Positions 6,180 through 10,578 of a DNA stretch of 10,578 nt are shown here, one piece after another. This DNA comes from Spirochaetota bacterium. GTDB lineage: Bacteria > Spirochaetota > UBA4802 > UBA5368. The translations under genes and the position numbers were made by a program. The DNA lies in assembly GCA_017998475.1 (NCBI GenBank), contig JAGODA010000089.1, positions 1 through 10,578 of the forward strand, in the 5' to 3' direction. Each line of letters starts with the position of its first letter. Within the stretch, counting starts at the first letter, position 1. The notes below the pieces were generated by a model. The model saw only the letters and a list, made by a program, of their open reading frames with translations. It did no database searches and was not told the DNA's origin.

Positions 6180-7118
6180 ATGATCAGCGTGAATAATGTA
6201 AGCAAGTTTTACGGGGATTTCCGCGCGGTGAACGACATCTCGTTCGTCATCCGCAGGGGCGAGATCACCGGTCTTCTGGGACCCAATGGTGCCGGCAAAA
6301 CGACGACGCTGAGGATGCTTACCTGCTATCTTCCTCCGGACGCCGGGAGGATCAGCGTGGGGGACCACCTGGTGGACGCGGAGCCTCTGGAAGTGAAGCG
6401 CATGATCGGCTACCTTCCCGAATCTGCCCCGCTGTACGCCGATATGATGGTCCGCGACTACCTGTCCTACGTCGGGAGCCTGCGCGGAGTCGACGACGAC
6501 TCGAGGCTTCACGACATCGCCGCGATGTGCGGCATCGGAGAGGTCATGCACAAGAACATCGGCGAGCTTTCCAAGGGCTATCGCCAGCGCGTGGGCCTCG
6601 CTCACGCCATGATGCACGATCCGGAAATACTGATTCTGGACGAGCCCACCAGCGGTCTCGACCCCAACCAGATCGTCGAGATACGAAAACTCATCAAGGA
6701 AATAGGGAAAAAGAAGACGGTGATCCTGTCCACGCACATCCTCTCCGAGGTTGAGGCGACCTGCGACCGCGTCATCATCATCGATCACGGCAGAATCGTC
6801 GCCGATTCCCGCACCGCCGAGCTCAAGTCGGCGGCAGGGGGCGCGATGCGCCTCACGGTCCGCGCGAAGGGTGCCGATTTTTCGCTATTGGCCTCGCGGC
6901 TCGCCGATATACCCGGCGTACAATCGGTCGAGCCGCTCGACGACGCCGAGGGCCTCGCGGCCGCGGCCGTTCGCGGGGAGGGCGGGGCCGACATACGGCC
7001 GGCCGTCTTCGCCGCCGTGCGCGATTCGGGCTGGGAGCTCTACGAGATGGCGACCGAGCGGGAGACCCTCGAGCACGTATTCCGCCGGCTTACCAGAGGA
7101 GGTGAGGATGAACTTTAA
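6180..7118 (+). CDS. ABC transporter ATPase, GldA-type
   Basis: ATP-binding subunit of an ABC-2 family exporter, 312 residues, expected on the cytoplasmic face of the membrane with the permease encoded next. Motifs: Walker A GPNGAGKTT (34-42), a YLPE segment at the Q-loop position (78-81, typical of the GldA group, with Glu for Gln), signature LSKGYRQR (130-137), Walker B ILILDEP (150-156) with catalytic Glu155, and H-loop His186 in STHILSEVE. The last 90 residues are the variable C-terminal extension of this group. AGGAGG at 6161-6166 is a strong binding site, but the 13-nt spacing to the ATG is long; no better in-frame start exists. Its 3' end overlaps the permease gene by 11 bp. In Bacteroidota the GldA/F/G system is linked to gliding; here only the family is supported, not that role. 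Confidence 0.95.
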   Translation: MISVNNVSKFYGDFRAVNDISFVIRRGEITGLLGPNGAGKTTTLRMLTCYLPPDAGRISVGDHLVDAEPLEVKRMIGYLPESAPLYADMMVRDYLSYVGSLRGVDDDSRLHDIAAMCGIGEVMHKNIGELSKGYRQRVGLAHAMMHDPEILILDEPTSGLDPNQIVEIRKLIKEIGKKKTVILSTHILSEVEATCDRVIIIDHGRIVADSRTAELKSAAGGAMRLTVRAKGADFSLLASRLADIPGVQSVEPLDDAEGLAAAAVRGEGGADIRPAVFAAVRDSGWELYEMATERETLEHVFRRLTRGGEDEL

Positions 7119-7818
7119 ACAGCCGCTTACAATAATGAGAAAGGAGCTGTCGGGATATTTCACGACGCCGATCGCCTATATCGTGATCACGGTTTTCCTC
7201 GTGATTACCGGATGGTTTTTCTTCTCCACGTTCTTCCTGTATAACCAGGCCGAGCTGCGGGGATTCTTCCAGCTGTTGCCGCTCGTTCTGTCCTTCGTCG
7301 TGCCCGCGGTGACCATGCGGCTCTTTTCCGAGGAAAAGCACTCGGGATCGTTCGAGATCCTCATGACGCTGCCCGTCTCCGCGAGCGACGTCGTTCTGGG
7401 AAAGCTCCTCGCGGGGGCCGCGTTCGTCGCGCTCATGCTGGCGCCCACTCTCTCGTACGCCGTATCGGCGGCGCTGGTCGGTTCGCTCGATCCGGGCCCG
7501 GTGATCGGCGGGTACCTCGGCGCGCTCCTTCTGGGGCTTGCCTTCTCCGCGGCGGGAGTGTTCGCCTCGTCGCTGACCAGGAACCAGATAGTGGCCTTTA
7601 TCGTCGGGCTGGTCATCTGTCTGACCCTCACGCTCATCGACAAGTTCCTGTTCTTCCTGCCCGCGCCCCTGCAGAGCGCTATCGAATACATGGGCGCCGA
7701 CTTCCACTTTCGAAATATCTCCCGCGGGATCATCGACTCCCGGGACATTGTGTACTTCCTGTCTCTGGCCGCCGTCGCTTTCATCGGGACGGTCCGAATG
7801 CTCGAGGAAAGGAGATAG
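7108..7818 (+). CDS. ABC-2 permease, GldF-type
   Basis: Integral membrane permease of 236 residues with six hydrophobic segments at about 22-44, 55-72, 99-121, 132-154, 161-183 and 213-230. Typical marks are an amphipathic N-terminus ending in KELSGYFTTPIAY, the loop EEKHSGSFEILMTLPVS (75-91) characteristic of ABC-2 permeases in this group, and the late FHFRNISRGIIDSRD segment (199-213). The start is the ATG at 7108, with AGGAGGT at 7097-7103 inside the end of the ATPase gene. The frame is open further upstream to about 6751, but that part lies entirely inside the ATPase gene and reads as an Arg/Pro/Ser-rich shadow. The overlap indicates translational coupling and a fixed ratio of ATPase to permease. 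The substrate is unknown. Confidence 0.93.
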   Translation: MNFKQPLTIMRKELSGYFTTPIAYIVITVFLVITGWFFFSTFFLYNQAELRGFFQLLPLVLSFVVPAVTMRLFSEEKHSGSFEILMTLPVSASDVVLGKLLAGAAFVALMLAPTLSYAVSAALVGSLDPGPVIGGYLGALLLGLAFSAAGVFASSLTRNQIVAFIVGLVICLTLTLIDKFLFFLPAPLQSAIEYMGADFHFRNISRGIIDSRDIVYFLSLAAVAFIGTVRMLEERR

Positions 7819-7824
7819 CCGAAA

Positions 7825-9909
7825 ATGAAAATGCCATCAATCGATTTCAGGGCACTGATGGAGCGCGCGCGCTCCTCCATTACCGCAGCGGCCGACGAGC
7901 GCCACCAGTGGTTGCTCAACATCGTCATCATCGTGCTGGTAAACCTCGTCGGGCTCTTTCTCTATTTCCGCTTGGACCTCACGGCGAACAACGCGTACTC
8001 GCTCTCGCCCGTCAGCACGAAGATCGTCTCCTCTCTCGAGGAGCCGCTCACCATAAAGGTGTTCTTCTCGAAGGACCTTCCCGCTCCGTATAACGCCGTG
8101 TCCCGGTATCTCTCCGACCTCCTGGAGGAGTACTCGCAGCGGGCGAACAGGAACTTTCGCTACGAGTTTGTGGACGTCGAGAAGAACAGGGACGCCGCGG
8201 CCGATTTCGGCGTGCATCCCGTGCAGATACGCGAGATCAAGAACGACCGCGTCTCGGCGCGCAACGCCTATATGGGCCTCGCCGTGGTGCATGGCGACCT
8301 CATCGAAACGATCCCGTCGATCACCGAGCCCGACGGGATAGAATACCGCATCACGACGCTTATGCAGAAAATGAACGGAAAGATCGACTCCCTTCTCAGG
8401 CTCGACCGGCCGGTGACGCTCACGCTGTACGCCTCTTCGAACCTTCCCATCTCGGGAATGCAGAACCTGACCGAGAAGGTGCGCGCCGTGGTACAGAAGG
8501 CGAACACCCGCAATTACAACAGGCTCGAGTTCCGGCACATCGATCCGGGCGCCGATCGCGCGACGCTCGACCTGGCCGAAACATACGGGCTCCCGCGGCT
8601 CAAATGGTCCGCCTTTACCGGCCCGGACGGGCGGGCCGTGGCGCCGGGGGAAGGCATGCTCGGCATGGTGCTGGAATACGACGGCCGGTTCGAGGCGGTT
8701 CAGATTCTGGCGCGGACCATCTTCGGTCAGTACGCGGTAGGCGGGCTCGAGGACCTCGAGTCGCGCATAAATACCGCGCTCGACAACCTGATAAGCATCA
8801 ACCCGGCCGTGGGCTACATCACCGGCCACGGCGAGCGCGATATCCACAACCAGCGTGACGGCGCCGCGACTCTCCGCGATCTTCTTTCGGACATGTACGA
8901 CCTGAAGAGCATCGACCTCACGAAGGAGGAGATCCCGGCCGATATCGGGACCATCATCGTCAACGGGCCGCGAAGCGCGTTCACCGACGAGGAGCTCTTT
9001 AAAATCGACCAGTTCATCATGAAGGGGCGTTCGGCGCTCTTCTTCGTCGATTCCTTCGCCGAGATCCAGCCCGACGGGCAGAACATGTTCATGCGCGAAC
9101 CGGTGGTGCTTCCGGTGTCCACCGGGATCGAGAGGCTCCTCCAGCACTACGGCGTTACGGTCAACCGCGACATCGTGCTCGACGAACGCTCCTACCAGGC
9201 GAGCGTGCGCGGCATGGGCGAGCAGAGCCTGTATTTCGCGCCCATGGTGGGCCGGGACGGCCTGAACGAGAATAGCGTCGTTACGCGATATCTTAAGAAA
9301 ATCGTCTTTCTGAAATCATCCTCCCTTTCGATGGCCGACGGCAGGCGCGCCGAGGCGCTCGTATCTTCGTCGGACCGCGCGTGGCTCATGAAGGGGAGGA
9401 TAAGCTTTTCGCCGTGGACCATGGCGCCCCCCGACGCCTCGCAGATGGGACGTTTCGCGCTCGCCGTCGCGCTCGGCGGTGAGTTTACGAGCCATTTCGC
9501 CGAGAGCGGACCGCCGCGCGCGAAATCCCCGGCGGCGAAGGGGCCGGTCGCCGGCGAGGAGATGCTCAAGCGTACGGTGAGCCCGGCGCGTATCATCGTG
9601 GTGGGCACCTCCGAGATCACCACCCCGTCGGTGATCGATAAAGAGGGCAAGACGCCGAACGCGGTACTGGTGCATAACATGATCGACTATCTCGCCGGCA
9701 ATCACGACATGCCCGAGATGCGCAGCAAGGGCCTCGAGCTCAATCCGCTGAGGGACACGGGCGACGGCACGCGGCTCGCGCTCAAGATATTCAACATCGT
9801 TGTGCTCCCGCTCTTCGTGGTGGTGGCGGGGCTTGTGGCGTGGAGGCGCCGTTCACTATTGAGAAAACGAGTACAGGCGGAATTCGCGCCGGAGGTGCCC
9901 AATGAATAA
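7825..9909 (+). CDS. GldG-like ABC auxiliary protein (IFT52/GIFT-like)
   Basis: Protein of 694 residues with one membrane helix near the N-terminus (about 29-49) and one near the C-terminus (about 656-676, followed by WRRRS). The large middle part lies between them, presumably outside the cytoplasm. After helix 1 comes the family's opening motif LDLTANNAYSLSPVS (50-64), then a segment on forces such as EEPLTIKVFFSKDLP. In the middle are YITGHGERD (about 330-338) and the pattern NGPRSAFTDEELFKIDQFIMKG (about 380-401), both typical of the Gldg/ABC_transp_aux family, which is related to eukaryotic IFT52. It starts 6 bp after the permease gene, with AAGGAG (7809-7814) 10 nt before the ATG at 7825; a second ATG at 7831 is possible. 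It is probably a structural partner of the exporter, and its biochemical role is not established in the family. Confidence 0.9.
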   Translation: MKMPSIDFRALMERARSSITAAADERHQWLLNIVIIVLVNLVGLFLYFRLDLTANNAYSLSPVSTKIVSSLEEPLTIKVFFSKDLPAPYNAVSRYLSDLLEEYSQRANRNFRYEFVDVEKNRDAAADFGVHPVQIREIKNDRVSARNAYMGLAVVHGDLIETIPSITEPDGIEYRITTLMQKMNGKIDSLLRLDRPVTLTLYASSNLPISGMQNLTEKVRAVVQKANTRNYNRLEFRHIDPGADRATLDLAETYGLPRLKWSAFTGPDGRAVAPGEGMLGMVLEYDGRFEAVQILARTIFGQYAVGGLEDLESRINTALDNLISINPAVGYITGHGERDIHNQRDGAATLRDLLSDMYDLKSIDLTKEEIPADIGTIIVNGPRSAFTDEELFKIDQFIMKGRSALFFVDSFAEIQPDGQNMFMREPVVLPVSTGIERLLQHYGVTVNRDIVLDERSYQASVRGMGEQSLYFAPMVGRDGLNENSVVTRYLKKIVFLKSSSLSMADGRRAEALVSSSDRAWLMKGRISFSPWTMAPPDASQMGRFALAVALGGEFTSHFAESGPPRAKSPAAKGPVAGEEMLKRTVSPARIIVVGTSEITTPSVIDKEGKTPNAVLVHNMIDYLAGNHDMPEMRSKGLELNPLRDTGDGTRLALKIFNIVVLPLFVVVAGLVAWRRRSLLRKRVQAEFAPEVPNE

Positions 9910-10578
9910 GAAGGTGCTCGCGAGCCTCGCCATCATCTCCGTCCTCGCCGTCGCGCTTTTCATCCTGACGCGCGAAAGGGGGGCGGACCTGCCGCGGATC
10001 GAGCCATGGAGCGGCGAAACCGAGGAGATCGTGATTAAAAGGCCCGGCGAAACCGTACGGCTCTTCCGCGAGGACGGCGCCTGGTTCATCGGCGAAGCGA
10101 AGTACCCCGCCGACCCGAAGGCGGTCGCGGGGCTTGAGGAAAAGATGAAAAACCTGTCGCTTTCAGACCTCATTTCGGAGCGCGAACATTACGAGCGCTT
10201 CGACCTCGGCGACGACCGGGCGGTCGAGATCTCGGTGCGAGCCGGAGGGAAGGAGGTGCGCCGCGTCTACCTCGGGAAAAAGAGCAGTACCTACAGGCAT
10301 ACGTATGTACGCCTGGCCGGGCGGCCCGCGGTTTACCTCGCCGAGGGGGCGCTGGCGGACGAGTTTACAAAACCGCTCGACGATCTCAGAAACCGCGAGA
10401 TATTCTCCGCGGCCGGAAGCGACATCGCGTCGATCGAGATTCGCTACGGCGCCTCTTCGGTCACGCTCGAGCGGAAGGACGCTCCCGCGGCGGAGAAGTC
10501 CGCAAAGGACGGTGACGCGTCCAAAGAGGATCGCTGGGGATGCCGTCCGTGCGCCGGCGCCGTGGACGAGGCCAGGAT
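9902..10578 (+). CDS. DUF4340-type exported or membrane-anchored protein (partial)
   Basis: The frame opens with the ATG at 9902, overlapping the end of the GldG-like gene by 8 bp (GAGGTG just upstream), and is open to the window edge for 225 codons, so the C-terminus is missing. The N-terminus is MNKK followed by a hydrophobic segment (5-22) that would act as a signal anchor. The rest is a soluble, presumably periplasmic, part with repeating units of the form IEI-KRPGETVRLFREDGAWFI, typical of DUF4340 proteins, which often end GldA/F/G-type operons. A second such unit begins near 178 (SIEIRYGASSVTLERKD) and is interrupted by an Ala/Lys/Asp-rich stretch (about 194-208) before EDRWGCRPCAGAVDEAR. 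The function is unknown; the operon position suggests a partner of the exporter. Confidence 0.85.
   Translation, partial: MNKKVLASLAIISVLAVALFILTRERGADLPRIEPWSGETEEIVIKRPGETVRLFREDGAWFIGEAKYPADPKAVAGLEEKMKNLSLSDLISEREHYERFDLGDDRAVEISVRAGGKEVRRVYLGKKSSTYRHTYVRLAGRPAVYLAEGALADEFTKPLDDLRNREIFSAAGSDIASIEIRYGASSVTLERKDAPAAEKSAKDGDASKEDRWGCRPCAGAVDEAR

Noticed and set aside
6751..7107. Upstream extension of the permease frame
   Set aside because: It lies inside the ATPase gene in another frame and reads as Arg/Pro/Ser-rich; the ATG at 7108 with a strong binding site gives the family's N-terminus.
7837..9147. A 436-codon minus-strand frame opposite the GldG-like gene
   Set aside because: Low-complexity translation rich in Arg, Val, Glu and His, with no motif; it lies wholly inside a well-supported gene on the other strand.

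Overview
The window is GC-rich, densely coding chromosomal DNA from a bacterium, most likely Gram-negative. Seven complete protein genes, one gene cut by the right edge and a possible start of another at the left edge cover almost all of it. No RNA gene, insertion sequence, CRISPR array or phage gene was found. The lineage cannot be fixed from this sequence. The adenylate kinase has the long, metal-type LID known from Desulfovibrio, and the Gld-type ABC operon ending in a DUF4340 protein is common in deltaproteobacterial-grade and spirochaete genomes. I would look in those groups first, with low confidence.

Left block (about 1-3710, minus strand): a compact operon read right to left. A good sigma-70-like promoter (3678-3707) precedes a small four-helix membrane protein (3235-3627), a soluble two-PAS histidine-kinase-like protein (1603-3216) and a MoxR/RavA-type AAA+ ATPase (87-1583). 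A further minus-strand frame may begin at position 65 and leave the window. The gaps between the genes are 18-21 bp. The kinase-like protein has a complete ATP-binding domain but carries Tyr at the position of the phosphoacceptor His. The ATPase P-loop lacks its first Gly. Together these suggest a non-standard signalling or remodelling module, and this is the most unusual part of the window.

Middle block (3821-5989): adk (minus) and serC (plus) are divergently transcribed from a 390-bp intergenic region. That region holds an AT-rich core, a 14-bp dyad and GC-rich hairpins in both presumed leaders. The two genes serve nucleotide balance and serine/PLP biosynthesis and look like independent housekeeping units.

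Right block (6180 to the end, plus strand): an ABC-2 exporter operon of the GldA/GldF/GldG type. It consists of an ATPase, a six-helix permease, a large membrane-anchored GldG/IFT52-like auxiliary protein, and a DUF4340 protein that runs off the right edge. Gene ends overlap by 11 and 8 bp or are 6 bp apart, so translation is probably coupled and the products probably form one complex at the cytoplasmic membrane. The substrate is unknown.
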